This document shows, piece by piece, positions 46,401 to 54,040 of a stretch of 64,000 nt of DNA. Each line of letters starts with the position of its first letter. The first letter of the stretch is position 1. The stretch spans positions 13,508,378 through 13,572,377 of the forward strand of contig OY755240.1 in NCBI GenBank assembly GCA_963576725.1, given 5' to 3'. Origin of the DNA: Azorinus chamasolen (Eukaryota > Mollusca > Bivalvia > Cardiida > Solecurtidae). The position numbers and the translations under genes are program-made. The notes beneath the pieces are model-generated. The model did not search any database. It was not told the origin of the DNA and saw nothing but the letters and a program-made list of their open reading frames with translations.

Positions 46401-49400
46401 GATCTGACACCGCAATCAAACATGACATTTGATCTTGTTTTACATTTTCTTTTTTTTCAAATGTTTATTTTTTCTGGTCATGCGGATCACACATGAAGAA
46501 ACAGTACATGCTTCCTGTGTGTTCGATAATACCAATTTGAATGACTGAACAATTAATACAGTAAAACCTCTCTAAATCGGAATTCTAGCAGAGAAGAATT
46601 TAGATACCTTTAGGCAGGTGGGTGCTTAATGCGGGTTGAAAGTCATGCAGAAAGCTCCTAGAGGAGCTTTCTGCATGACTTTCAACCTGCATTAAGCTGC
46701 CACATGTCCCCAAGACCGAAATTTATACTAAATTTACTGTCCGGTTTAGAGTGGTTTACTGTAACTACGTGTATGTATTCTATTATGATGTATGTATCTA
46801 TACATGGCTGAAAAAAAAATTCTATGCTATGAGTACGTTGATGTTGTTGTTATTTTTATATTTTGAAATTGCATAACAATTGAAAATTCTAAAAACAAAA
46901 TGAATCATTTGTTGCTTGCACTATTAGATATTGACTCAAAACGATGGTTTTGAATCAACAGTCTGGATGTTTAAATACTATTTTGATGTTAACATTTTAT
47001 AACCATAAACATCCGTGATCCTGTGCATGAGAAATGGACAATCAATGTAGACCTAGATCAGAGGGCTCCTGAAGAAACTCCCTAATCAGGGTCTGCACTG
47101 TTTGTTAAGCCAATCAATGTCAAAGGTTGTCACTAGGGTTGCATTTCTTCTGCAGGACCCACGGTTTATGAAAAATGGCCAGGTTTACCTAATATGGATG
47201 AGTTTACTAATATGGATGAGTTTACCTAATATGGATGAGTTACCTAATATGGATGGGTTTACCTAATATGGATACGCTTACCTAATATAGACGCGTTTAC
47301 TTAATACAGACGAGTTTACCTAATATAGACGAGTTTACCTTATACAGAAGAGTTTACTTAATATAGACCAGTTAACCTAATATGGACGAGTTTACCTAAT
47401 ATGAACGAGTTTAGCTAATGTACACGAGGTTACCTTACATTGATGAGTTTACCTAATTTAGACGAGTTTACCTAATGTAGACGAGCTAACCTGATATGAA
47501 CGAGTTTACCTAATGTAGACGATGTTACCTTACATTTATGAGTTTACCTTATAATGATGAGTTTGCCTAATATGGATGATTTAACCTAGTGTAGTCGAGT
47601 TTACCTAATATGGAAGAATTATCCTAATATAGACGAGTCTACGTTATACAGACGAGTATATGGACGAGTTTACCTAATATGGACGAGTTTACATAATATG
47701 GATGAGTTTACATAATATGGACGAGTTTACCTTTTAATGACGAGTTTACCTAATATGGGCGAGTTTACCTAATATGGACGAGTTTACCTTTTATTGATGA
47801 GTTTACCTAATATGGTCGAGTTTACCTTTTATTGACGAGTTTGCCTAATATAGACGAGTTTACATAATATGGACGAGTTTACCTTTTATTGACGAGTTTA
47901 CTTATTATTGACGAGTTTACCTAATATGGTCGAGTTTACCTTTTATTGACGAGTTTGCCTTATATAGACGAGTTTACCTAATATAGTCGAGCTTACCTAA
48001 TATAGACGAGTTTACCTAATATTGACGAGTTTACCTTATAAAAACGAGTTTACATAATATAGACGAGTTTACCTGATATGGATTAGTTTACCTAATATGG
48101 ACGAAGTTTACCTAATACAGTCGAGTCTACCTAATATAGACGAGTTTACCTAATATGGACGAGTTTACCTAATATAGACGAGTTTACCTAATATTGACGA
48201 GTTTATCTTATACAGACGATTTTATCTAATATAGACGAGTTTACCGTATATAGACGAGTTTACATAATATAGACGAGTTTACCTAATATTGACGAGTTTA
48301 CTTAATATAGACGAGTTTACCTAATATAGTCAAGTTTACTTAATATAGACGAGTTTACCTAATATTGACGAGTTTACCTAATATGGACGAGTTTACCTAA
48401 TAGAGACGAGTTTACTTAATATAGACGAATTAACTTAATATGGACGAGATTACTTAATATATAGGGAAGTTGAAGGGTTGCATAAGGCCGAAACAAATAA
48501 ACTTAAAAGTACGTTCTCCATTAATGCAAATGCCTTCTACACCATGTGACTGGAGCTTGTCGCTGTGTGTCCACACATCTATCATGGTCATGGTTTGTAT
48601 ATTATTGACAGGATATATATATATCTCAACCAGTCATATGAAATATGCCTGTACTCAGCAAAACCGCTAAGCCGTTACTTTTATTTTTTTCTATTTTAAA
48701 GAGAATAAAATACTTCACACAGTCTTCATTTTTTCAACATATAGTCCCTACCCTATTTTCTACCGATTTACACAAATTTAATTGCTGTTTAATGGCTGGG
48801 AAAGTCAAGCCTGAATGCTGGCTTTAAACCGGTTTTCTGCAAGTAGTCCGCGTGCAAATTTTCAAAGAACAATTACTGCATCCCTCAGTTTGTCTACTGT
48901 ATATAATACGATGTGGCTGAATGTCTAATGTTAACTTTGCCACCATAATTCTACCCTCATCATCAGTTCTCTTTGTGGTACTCATATATAGATTTGAAAG
49001 TATTGTTACGGACCAAAACACACGTCTCTCCCCCATCCTCTCTCCATCTCTTTTTCTGTGTCCGTCTTTCTGTGTCTGTCTGTCTCTCTCTCTCCCTCTC
49101 TCTGTGCGTGTCTCTCTCGCTTTTCCTCTCTCTCTACTGTCATTCTGACTCTATCTCTCTGCCTCACTGTCTTTCCCTGTCTGTCCCTGTCTATCTCTTT
49201 GTTTCTCCTATGTTTGCCTGCCTCTTTCTCCCTTTCCTTCTCCGCCCACTCTTTTCTATTTCCCCTCATTTTTCTCTCTATCCCTCCTCCTCTCTATTCC
49301 CTCCTCTCTCTCCTTTCCCCACTTTTGTGCCATCATTTCCTCTGTCTTCCCCTCAACTCCTACACTCTTCCTTCATCTCTTTCCCACCCTCACCCCATCC

Positions 49401-52400
49401 CCTCCTCCCCTTCCCCTAGTCCACTTCTCCCTTCTCAACTCCTCATCTCATTCCCTCTTCCAGGTTCCACTGTCGTCACTTCCCCTTCCCCACATTCCCT
49501 CCTCTTCCCAACGGAACTATTTGCCACGCACTGCTTTATATATCTAATTATAAAACAATGTAATCTTTATTAAATAAATGCAAAACAAAAATCGCAGCTT
49601 GCACAACAACTGTCTGTTGTTTTGATTTTGCAACATAGAAAGGACCTTTATTTCCGTTTCCTTTATGAAGCGAACTATAACACTAAACAAACAGCCACAA
49701 TTAAAAGTTTAACAACTACATGTATAAGTTCATACAGGTACAAACTAACTTAACATAGATTGTTCAGCATCATTTTCGTTTGGCGTTTTTGAAGTAATCT
49801 TCTTAAGTGAGTGTCTGGTAGTTTGGATCCAGGTGAGAACTAAGGTACACATCTTCATACCATCTGAATCGAAACTACTTGAAGAGGTTATCACTATTTC
49901 ACATGTAGATTGCTTAACATCGTATAAAAGTGCACATGCCCTCCACTGGCAGATGCATGACTCACCCCAAGCTGAACGTTTGGATTAATTCTCCATCTCT
50001 GCCCGTATTAATTTTGTTCGATAAACTAGTCTAAAATGAGTTTTGTGACAGACATGTTTTTGTGATGTCATTATTGTTTACATGAATATTCATGAAGTAA
50101 AGGTTTACACGTAAGGTACAAAATACCTAACAGGATAATCCTATCCGGACTATGTCATCACCAAGTGCAGTGACTAGGCCTACTGTACACGGTGTACAGT
50201 AACCCTCCCCCCCCCCCCAAAAAAAAAAAAGAAAAGAAAAGAAAAACAACAACAAAAAGCCCAACAACAAACATACCCACAGCAACAACAACAAACAACA
50301 ACCACAAAAATCAAACAAACAAAACACCACATCAAAAAACCCCACACACAAAACCCCGGACGTTAAAGTTGGTATAAATATTGGTGCTAGAGACCGGTGG
50401 TAGCTTAATACAGGGAGAAAAGTCACACACAGAGCTCCTCTAGGAGCTTTTTGCATGCCTTTTAGCTTGCATAAAGCAGCCACTTGTTTAAACGTATTTT
50501 AAAAAATTCTCTACTAGAATTCCGGTTTAGTGAGGTTTTACTGTGCAATGCCCTAAAAGGAATGCACTTTACAACAGCGGATCTTAATAATGAAGTCGCA
50601 TCATGACAAAACCAGTCTTAATTGCAAGCTGACAGTATAGACCCAGATTGAATTATTTTGCCATCTACTCAAGCATCTGTTTTATATCATATAAGTTCTG
50701 TCAGAAGTGCATATATATAGCGCATGCAAAACTTGTCGAAAGCAATCAGTTTGGATGAGCAATCAATTTACTTAAATTCTAATCTGGATCAACACTGTTG
50801 TCAAATGTGACCAATAATTCGTCGTTGTCAGCAAAAACAGATGAATGTCTTGTACATTAAGGACGTAATGCAATAATCAATGGAGCCTTCTGCATTAGTT
50901 CTATCCTGCGTTAATCTACATTCTGCAATTCTTATGATCGACCAGTTTAGAGGCGTTTAACTGTAGAGTAAACATTTCCCCCATGAATATTCATTGAACC
51001 CATTACCTCATAGGCTATTTTTAGATACAACCTCTTTGTATAAATCTACCGAAAAGGAACATTAACTAGAGAAAAAGATTTTTTTTAGAATTTTGTAGTT
51101 TTGAAACCATTTTGATAAATTGAGCATTTTATAGGAGCAAATACTCTTTTTATCACAACGGTTTCACAAAGTGACTTTTACAGAGTCATCAAAAGTCGTC
51201 AATATGAGGGAACGGGTTAGGAAATAGTCATTGTACGAGCAGTAAGTAGCTGCAAATTAAAAATGGCAGTATGCATAAGGAAGGTTTCAATTTCATAAGC
51301 AAACGGAGCAGAGTTTCAGCAGACCCTGATCAGACGGCCCTTACAGGAAGCCTCTGCAGGAGCCGTCTGATCTGTGTCTACTCTGTATGCAAAGGCGTTA
51401 TAAGGCGTCTCGATCAGATAAAATGTTAAAATACAGACAAAATTAATGACGATGATGAGTCACGGCTATAGCTTGTATGTTATCTATAGTTAATGAACGT
51501 CACTCAAGTGTGACACACTCGCATTGTTTATATGACGTTTAGATATGCATTCTTAAGACTCAATTTGTGATCTTTGTCTAGAATAAAGTCAAAACTTTTC
51601 GTAATGCTGAGCAAAATCGTGCTTGTACAAATTCCATATGTAAAAGGTACCTTTAATGAAAATATACATGCGTTCATATACCTTTATAAAACAGCTAATA
51701 AATATTCATGATGTGATTATTTCTTCCAATATTATATATCGGGTTTACCTGCTCCAAACGCCATTTTCACACGTTTGCAAACAGAGTAGACCCAGATCAG
51801 ACGGCCCCTGTAGGAGCGTCTTATTAGGGTCAGTAGTATTTGTGAAATCTTATACAGTAAAACCTCTCTATAACGGCCACTAAATTGCGTTAATTAGTTG
51901 GTATTTAGCGCAGGTGGTAGCGTTCTGGTTTACTTTCACCTTGCTTTAAGCAGCCACTTGCCTTTGACACAAAATACTTGATGTGATTTAGTGGCCGTTA
52001 TAGAGAGGTTTTACTGTAGATACCAAAACTTCATATGTTTGTAGTACCATTATTAAAATTCAGCTAATAAATATTCATACTGCCATTTGTCCATCTGGTA
52101 AAAGGTTAAGGTAAAAGTGTTCTTTGTAATGTAGTGGATTAAGGTTGTTTCGGGTCCTTTCAGTCAGAGTTTGTGAGCCCTGTCTATCTACTCCTTTTGT
52201 TTGACGATGACTTATGTAAACAATCACGTACTTGTGATGGGACAAATGTACATACGCACCACGTGTGCTGAATATAAAAATCGTATGTCTTTACTTACCT
52301 TCTTATCCAAACAGAAACTCGTCTGGGTGTTTTGAGGTTTTTCTTCAGCTTTTTTGTAAGCACGCTGATCCATCTAGCGAGTTTCCCCCTCGTGATTATG

Positions 52401-52819
52401 TTTATCCAGACGTAGAGAACAAGTGGCGTCACTATACAGATGAACACAGCCCGAGGGGGGTTGAGATATATCGCAAATCCAACGTAAACTAGGTATCCCA
52501 CCAACAGTAACACAAGTATGGCAGGCTTTAACCTTTTCATTGTTAGACCCCTAAGATCGCATCCTTTTCCATCTCCCCCGCAGCAGCCATAACCTGCATC
52601 CGTTTGCTTGCTGTCAGTAGTTTCTGCAACAGTCATTTCAATATATTTATCCAGAGTTTCATTGAACTGCGCCTTCGTAGTGAGCGCTATCCTCTCTTCA
52701 TTATGCACGCCAGTATACTCGTCATAGGGTACACTGCGACTAGTGGACTCCGAGGCGATTTGCTCTCCTTCGACGCCGCGGTATGTTATCCATTCACTGG
52801 TCCTTGTTTGGTCAAGCAT
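27914..52819 (-). CDS. Concentrative nucleoside transporter, SLC28/CNT family, nine exons
   Basis: Nine minus-strand exons join in matching phases to about 720 codons if exon 9 is terminal, or about 595 up to the conserved end of the family core (ACVAG). CNTs couple inward Na+ or H+ flux to nucleoside uptake across the plasma membrane; that is known for the family. Seen here are a ~95-residue hydrophilic N-terminus, two membrane segments in exon 1, a SKHPKK loop, the GYTDKGSEFVFGE region, ILPVVMFYSAIVSCLYYVG, the G-x-K-xxx-N-E-F signature as GKKIVINEF, and the C-terminal RRSDFAKLCLRAMI. Conserved blocks align to human CNTs almost residue for residue. G-Q before the exon 4/5 junction and T-I in exon 5 resemble the broad-specificity CNT3 more than CNT1 or CNT2, but Q-T-E reads Q-V-E. 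The paralogue cannot be assigned. Confidence 0.9.
27927..28033 (-). repeat. 39-bp tandem repeat of the CNT exon 9 end with candidate donors
   Basis: Two full units and a partial unit on the minus strand contain GCATGTGTAGCTGGTATGAA, which is identical or nearly identical to the end of the conserved part of exon 9 (28283-28320). The unit spans the possible donor CTG|GTATGA, so there are up to four alternative 5' splice sites in a row. The frame is open through all units (repeated MTACVAGMN). Confidence 0.8.
28034..28268 (+). mobile_element. tRNA-derived SINE inside CNT exon 9
   Basis: The Pol III A box TGGCCAAGTGG at 28041-28051 matches the consensus at every position and resembles the 5' part of tRNA-Ser/Leu. 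The 3' part, GCGATGTGACTGAAATACTG followed by an ACTCCAATACAAAC tail, resembles mollusc SINE tails. ATCATG flanks both ends (28028-28033, 28269-28274) as a short target duplication. The B box is degenerate. The insertion is antisense to the CNT gene and supplies about 75 codons of the open exon 9 tail. Confidence 0.6.
28690..28968. mobile_element. Family A MITE, diverged core
   Basis: TTAACCTATTCCCCACATTG to GAGGTTATGGGTTAA. The palindrome is replaced by ~100 bp of unrelated sequence between TTTGCATA and GGAGCAACTGCTC. Confidence 0.65.
28984..29554. mobile_element. Family B MITE split at its hairpin centre by another TA-type MITE
   Basis: The B ends are TACAGTAAAACCTCTCTATA and TATAGAGAGGTTTTACTGTA. 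Its palindrome is interrupted at GAACGCTTC/TA by a second element, 29097-29451, ending TACAGTGCTCCCTCTC and GGGAGGGAGCACTGTA. Confidence 0.85.
29097..29451. mobile_element. Nested TA-type MITE carrying a family C hairpin
   Basis: Inverted ends CAGTGCTCCCTCTCTACAAC and GTTGTAGGGAGGGAGCACTG, with TA on both sides. The family C palindrome (29246-29328) forms its centre, so hairpin C is a module found in different contexts. Confidence 0.8.
30159..30317 (-). CDS. CNT exon 8 with the NEF signature
   Basis: Phase 0, 53 codons, acceptor CGATTTCAG, donor AGT|GTAGGT. It begins LICSYVFMPLAAAMGV and contains GALIGKKIVINEFLSYADL, the CNT family signature whose Asn and Glu contact the nucleoside ribose in structures of the family. 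The donor was chosen because it is in phase with exon 9 and leaves a normal join (KAGEIS then DKSAVLATY). Confidence 0.9.
30440..30604 (+). repeat. 48-bp tandem repeat in the CNT intron before exon 8
   Basis: About 3.4 units of TATTGAGTCTATTGACCCGT plus ATCAGACATACAAACCAATACTGCACTG in two parts. It begins ~120 bases upstream of the exon 8 acceptor. Confidence 0.85.
30914..31250 (+). repeat. Dispersed repeat, also at 61178-61552
   Basis: GTTGTGGGTAAGACTGGCGG through GTGAGGTTAGGACGTCCGTA, AACCGGTTTAAACCCCCAGT and a GT-rich tail to GACTTTACTACTTTT. The copies share order and orientation over ~335 bp. Class unknown; no terminal repeats seen. Confidence 0.7.
31423..31659. mobile_element. TTAA-type MITE, family A, next to CNT exon 7 donor
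   Basis: TTAACTCATTCTCTCCTAGG to ATTGTGTTAA with the AGAGCATTTG core. It lies 16 bases from the exon 7 boundary. Confidence 0.75.
31676..31844 (-). CDS. CNT exon 7
   Basis: The acceptor is TTTCTATTCAG. One base completes Gly, then 56 codons to a CAG|GTATTT donor. It encodes NIIDALSIGATCVIKLVAYV, VANLIAFIAVLAFIDAILSY and YPDLSFQ, the CNT core membrane segments. A family A MITE ends 16 bases into the downstream intron. Confidence 0.9.
32077..33140. mobile_element. Larger non-autonomous element with tandem interior
   Basis: Starts ACAAAAACTAGAATTGTTTT and ends in GACGGACGGACAACTCG, then AAGGGAGACATAAT. It has internal ~150-bp units with CATAACTCTGCAGAAAAT and a second unit type with GTGACCTTGACCTTTGA. 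Reverse-oriented relative of 14030-14587. Confidence 0.65.
33431..33636. mobile_element. Family A MITE with half of its hairpin deleted
   Basis: TTAACCAATTCCCTCATAGG to GAGGGAATGGGTTAA. After AGAGCATTT the sequence jumps to CACAATGGTTTC, losing the right arm. A 21-bp GTTTCTAAGAGGTRTCAAAC duplication follows. Confidence 0.75.
33808..33938 (-). CDS. CNT exon 6
   Basis: The acceptor is GGTCACCAG; 43 codons plus two bases of a Gly codon precede a GGG|GTAAGA donor. It encodes VAAEHVISASFMSAPAALAV, then AKLSMPETEVSKIK and a charged loop, corresponding to the CNT segment ending in the large intracellular loop (human ASVMAAPCALALSKL). Confidence 0.9.
34010..34246. mobile_element. TTAA-type MITE, family D
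   Basis: TTAACCCTTTCCCTGTTCTA to GAAAGAAAGGGTTAA. A GACGACTCCTATAGGAGCCC core. Confidence 0.8.
34740..35820 (-). repeat. Degenerate ~60-70-bp repeat tract and family C hairpin
   Basis: Motifs like CATATAAACTACAAGTATAT and GGTAACTAGAATGACTTGAC recur irregularly at 34760-34870, 35190-35540 and 35744-35815. A family C hairpin (34989-35155) and a variant b remnant (35605-35700) are inserted among them. Confidence 0.55.
35829..36036. mobile_element. TA-type MITE, family B
   Basis: TACAGTATAACCTCTCTATA to GAGAGGTTTTACTGTA. A full hairpin around GAACGCTCCTATAGGAGCGT. Confidence 0.85.
36205..36330 (-). CDS. CNT exon 5
   Basis: Phase 0, 42 codons, acceptor GTATTTTTCAG, donor GGG|GTATTT. It encodes VESSVTLRPF, SEIHAIMTSGFATVAGTIIA and AYVEFG, aligned with the human TEAPLL..MTGGYATIAGS..GAYISFG block. 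The Thr of the Q-T-E motif is Val here. A family F MITE lies about 108 bases upstream of the acceptor. Confidence 0.9.
36438..36693. mobile_element. TTAA-type MITE, family F
   Basis: AACCTTTCGGCGCCAAATTT to GGGGTGAAAGGGTTAA. The hairpin CAGACGCCGCCTTTTCAAGG then GCGGCGTCTGATCTGG has a T/T mismatch. Related copies: 24442-24668, 38678-38924, 56223-56449. Confidence 0.8.
37151..37312 (-). CDS. CNT exon 4
   Basis: Phase 0, 54 codons, acceptor GTATTTCTACAG, donor CAG|GTCAGG. It encodes ILPVVMFYSAIVSCLYYVGA through IFFGQ, with the same length and register as human CNTs. The exon ends on the Gln of the first nucleoside-binding motif. Three partial tandem copies lie directly upstream in the preceding intron. 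Confidence 0.9.
37338..37597 (-). pseudogene. Three tandem partial copies of CNT exon 4 and its acceptor
   Basis: Minus-strand copies start at 37597, 37474 and 37425, versus the real exon at 37312. Copy 37425 keeps ILPAVIFYSAIVSCLYYV, AMQVVIKSIAIL in frame before running into the real acceptor. Copy 37597 is frameshifted, and copy 37474 is a short head joined to the next copy. Each carries or abuts an AG acceptor (for example TATATCTATAG), so the duplicated unit included the 3' splice site. None has the exon's second half or its donor. Confidence 0.8.
37660..37810. mobile_element. TA-type MITE, variant b, decayed
   Basis: CACAGGTGGTTGCTTAATGC hairpin with GAGCTACCACCTG; the outer ends are degraded. 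Confidence 0.55.
37815..38532 (+). repeat. 44-bp satellite in a CNT intron
   Basis: About 16 units of ACTAGATCGTAAAAGACTAT plus ACCGGGTAGTCAAACGGCACTGGC in parts. Some units are shortened or carry an extra ACACGT or ACATGT before ACCGGG. Confidence 0.85.
38678..38924. mobile_element. TTAA-type MITE, family F
   Basis: TTAACCCTTTTGGCGCCATA to GGCGGTGAAAAGGTTAA with an AAACGCCGCCTTGAAAAGGC core. Confidence 0.8.
39069..40031. mobile_element. Family D MITE split by an AGCTCACC-type element
   Basis: The left part is TTAAACCTTTCCCTGTTCTA...GTTATAATAAA; the right part continues GCAAAATGGAACATTGTAGC through the D core to GAGGGAAAGGGTTAA. The insert is at 39147-39857. Confidence 0.85.
39147..39857 (-). 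mobile_element. AGCTCACC-type element, 711 bp
   Basis: On the plus strand it starts CAAGAGGGCCATGATGGTCC and ends GCACTTCGTGCCAGGTGAGC. ATAAA flanks both sides (39142-39146, 39858-39862). It has three ~165-bp units with GATGCTTCATA and GGGGCCATTTTTGGTCC. Confidence 0.8.
40380..40588. mobile_element. TA-type MITE, variant b
   Basis: TACAGTAAAGCCCCGCTAAT to GCGGAACTTTACTGTA. A near-perfect hairpin around GAAAGCTCCTCTAGGAGCTT with one T/T mismatch. Confidence 0.85.
40600..41326. other. CNT intron DNA without clear elements
   Basis: Decayed H/D hairpin remnants (40820-40870, 41025-41110, 41195-41300); nothing else recognised. Confidence 0.4.
41327..41582. mobile_element. TTAA-type MITE, family G
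   Basis: TTAACCCTTCGCTTGCTGAA to TAAGAGAAGGGTTAA; reverse orientation of the copy at 9964-10214. The same core, with a T/T instead of an A/A mismatch. Confidence 0.8.
41887..42095. mobile_element. TA-type MITE, variant b, ends decayed
   Basis: AACAATAAAACCCCGCTAAT to ACAGGTTCTACTACA. The hairpin is GGACAAAAGTAATGCAGAAA with its complement. Confidence 0.65.
42841..43058. mobile_element. Family A MITE abutting the CNT exon 3 splice donor
   Basis: TTAACCAATTCCCTCATATT to GAGGGAATGGGTTAA. Exon 3 ends at 43064, so the intron reads GTACC and then the MITE's TTAACCC. The core hairpin is partly lost (TTTTGCTCCTATGGG). Confidence 0.85.
43064..43255 (-). CDS. CNT exon 3
   Basis: Phase 0 on both sides, 64 codons, acceptor ATGTTTCCAG and donor AAG|GTACC. 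It encodes VIWGLVLQFCLGVIILRW and GYTDKGSEFVFGE, strongly conserved in CNTs. The donor is weak after position +4, because a family A MITE begins at +6. Confidence 0.9.
43386..43612. repeat. ~146-bp palindrome with a partial tandem copy
   Basis: GAATGACGTGCTTACGGTGT...GTTATGCAACGCATAGC pairs with its complement ending AGCACGTCATTT (43386-43533), centred at GCCCGAAGGGC. At 43577-43612 the left arm recurs (GAATGACGTGCTTCCGGTGT) and stops. It lies ~130 bp upstream of the CNT exon 3 acceptor. Confidence 0.8.
44312..44540. mobile_element. TTAA-type MITE, family A
   Basis: TTAACTCTTTCCTCCATACA to GAGGGAATGGGTTAA; core around CTCCTATTGGAGC. Confidence 0.8.
45002..45198. mobile_element. TA-type MITE, variant b, centre deleted
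   Basis: TACAGTACAATCTCGATTAT to AATCGAGACTTTACTGTA. After GAAAGCTCC the palindrome resumes at TCTGCGTGACTTTC, so half of the centre is gone. Confidence 0.7.
45788..45929 (-). CDS. CNT exon 2
   Basis: The acceptor is TTTTTTCTTCAG. The first base completes an Arg codon left by exon 1, followed by 47 codons ending SKHPKK and donor AAG|GTTTAC. Membrane segment STVAAVIAILVFLIVDVW and the LGGLAFLVSVSVVFSKH segment match human CNT positions, where the equivalent motif is SKH. Confidence 0.85.
46093..46321. mobile_element. TTAA-type MITE, family A
   Basis: TTAACCCATTACTTCATAGG to GAGGGAATGGGTTAA, intact core; 163 bases upstream of CNT exon 2. Confidence 0.8.
46557..46763. mobile_element. TA-type MITE, variant b
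   Basis: TACAGTAAAACCTCTCTAAA to GAGTGGTTTACTGTA; hairpin around GAAAGCTCCTAGAGGAGCTT. Confidence 0.8.
47195..48462 (+). repeat. 18-bp satellite, ~70 units, in CNT intron 1
   Basis: Consensus GACGAGTTTACCTAATAT with variation mostly at the last six bases (ATGG, ATAG, ATTG, TTAT). The left edge units carry GATGAG; the right edge decays after 48420. Confidence 0.9.
48463..50390. other. CNT intron 1 low-complexity interval
   Basis: 49021-49510 is almost pure pyrimidine on the plus strand (CTCTCTC, TCTGTC, then CCTCCCC blocks). 50206-50360 is C11, then A-rich purine, then AAC/CAAACA repeats. Apparent long frames here are composition artefacts. Confidence 0.7.
50993..51220. mobile_element. TTAA-type MITE, family A, centre partly lost
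   Basis: TGAACCCATTACCTCATAGG to GAGGGAACGGGTTAG; one arm of the core shortened (GAGCATTTTATAGGAGC). Confidence 0.75.
51853..52018. mobile_element. TA-type MITE, family B, half hairpin deleted
   Basis: TACAGTAAAACCTCTCTATA to GAGAGGTTTTACTGTA. The left arm jumps from CAGGTGGTAG to CGTTCTGGTTTAC. Confidence 0.8.
52299..52819 (-). CDS. CNT exon 1 (start codon, cytosolic N-terminus, TM1-2)
   Basis: ATG at 52819 has an in-frame TAA fifteen bases upstream, which supports it as the initiator. 173 codons plus two bases end at an AAG|GTAAGT donor. About 92 polar residues, including a CC-GGDGKGCD stretch, precede membrane segments LKPAILVLLLVGYLVYVGFA and AVFICIVTPLVLYVWINII and a basic loop. This is the usual CNT layout. 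Confidence 0.85.
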
Positions 52820-54040
52820 GACTGCTTGGCCTTATTGGTGTTTGTTACAAGTGTCCAGGAGAGTCAAAAGCCACCCGCTTCGAACTAGAATATGCATAAC
52901 TATGCTTTAAACAAGACGTCAGAACAGATTACCTTAAATTAAGCAGAACACGGATGAATGTTAATCATTCAAGCAGCAGGCGTCAGTCTATGCGTCATAA
53001 AAGTTCGGCAACAATCACGGGCGCTAAACCAGTAGGTGACAATCTATGCGTTAGATATGCTCAATAGTAAAAATAGGGGCTTAGGTCGCAGGCAACAGTC
53101 TAGGTGTTAGTGATATAGGCGCTAAGCCAACTAATATTGCGCCTCTCTATGCGTTAGAGGTGATCGACAGCAACTAAAGGCGCTAAACCAGCATGCGTTC
53201 TTGATCTTCTTATTACAGATGTCCGATGCCAAATACGGCGCTTAAGCAGAATATGTCACTCTAGGCTTTAGAGATAATAAACTTTAAAGAAAGGGATCAA
53301 CAAGCGATCTATAGTAAATTCGTATAGGTATTAAACCAATAGACATCAGTTCAGGAAAAAGATGTGCCCGGCGTATTATTAGGCGCTTAACCAAAGATAC
53401 TAAACCATCATAAAACAGACTAAGCATTTGAGGTGTCTGATACTAAAACATGCTAAACTAGCAAGTATAGCACACTTGTAATTAAACAATATTTCAGTAT
53501 ATGTCCGCAAAGATGTCAACCAGCAGCCAAACCAGATAGATCACCAACAGACATCAAAACAGGCGTGTAGTCAGTAGTTGTTCAACAAGATGTAGAACAT
53601 TTGTCAGACAAACAGGTGTTAAATGAGGCGACCAACGAAGTATGTAAGCAATAACTGTCAAATCTGACGTAAAGCTAGTCCTAAGAATAGTACGATGGCG
53701 TCAGAAGGAAATACATTACAAATCCTTATTTCAAATATCTGAATTCCAACCTGTTTAATCGTCTAATCCATTTAGATAGTTAACTTATGGAGTCTTGAGA
53801 TCTCTTATAAGTTTAGATTGCATATCTGTAGAAACTTCAATAGTTCAGACATACACTTCCAAGTTCAGAGGCAGCGATAGTTTTATTTATACAATTTCAG
53901 AGAATATTCAGTATTGTAGATCACTGTCCTTCATATATTGTCTGTAGCTAAGTTAAGATCGTTTTCGTGTATTTATGTAGTTTGGAAAGAATACCTTTAC
54001 AAACATATATAGTTTAAATTGTCTACCTGTATAAAATACT
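52820..54040. other. Region upstream of the CNT start
   Basis: No element class or gene recognised. 52970-53450 contains an irregular repeat of GGCGCTAAACCAGTAGG-like and TCTATGCGTTAGAG-like pieces about every 60-70 bases. No confident TATA box or initiator could be chosen for the CNT gene. Confidence 0.4.

Noticed and set aside
48973..49573. Open frames of 148 and 171 codons, Ser/Leu/Pro-rich
   Set aside because: A polypyrimidine tract without stops; overlapping frames, no domains, inside CNT intron 1.
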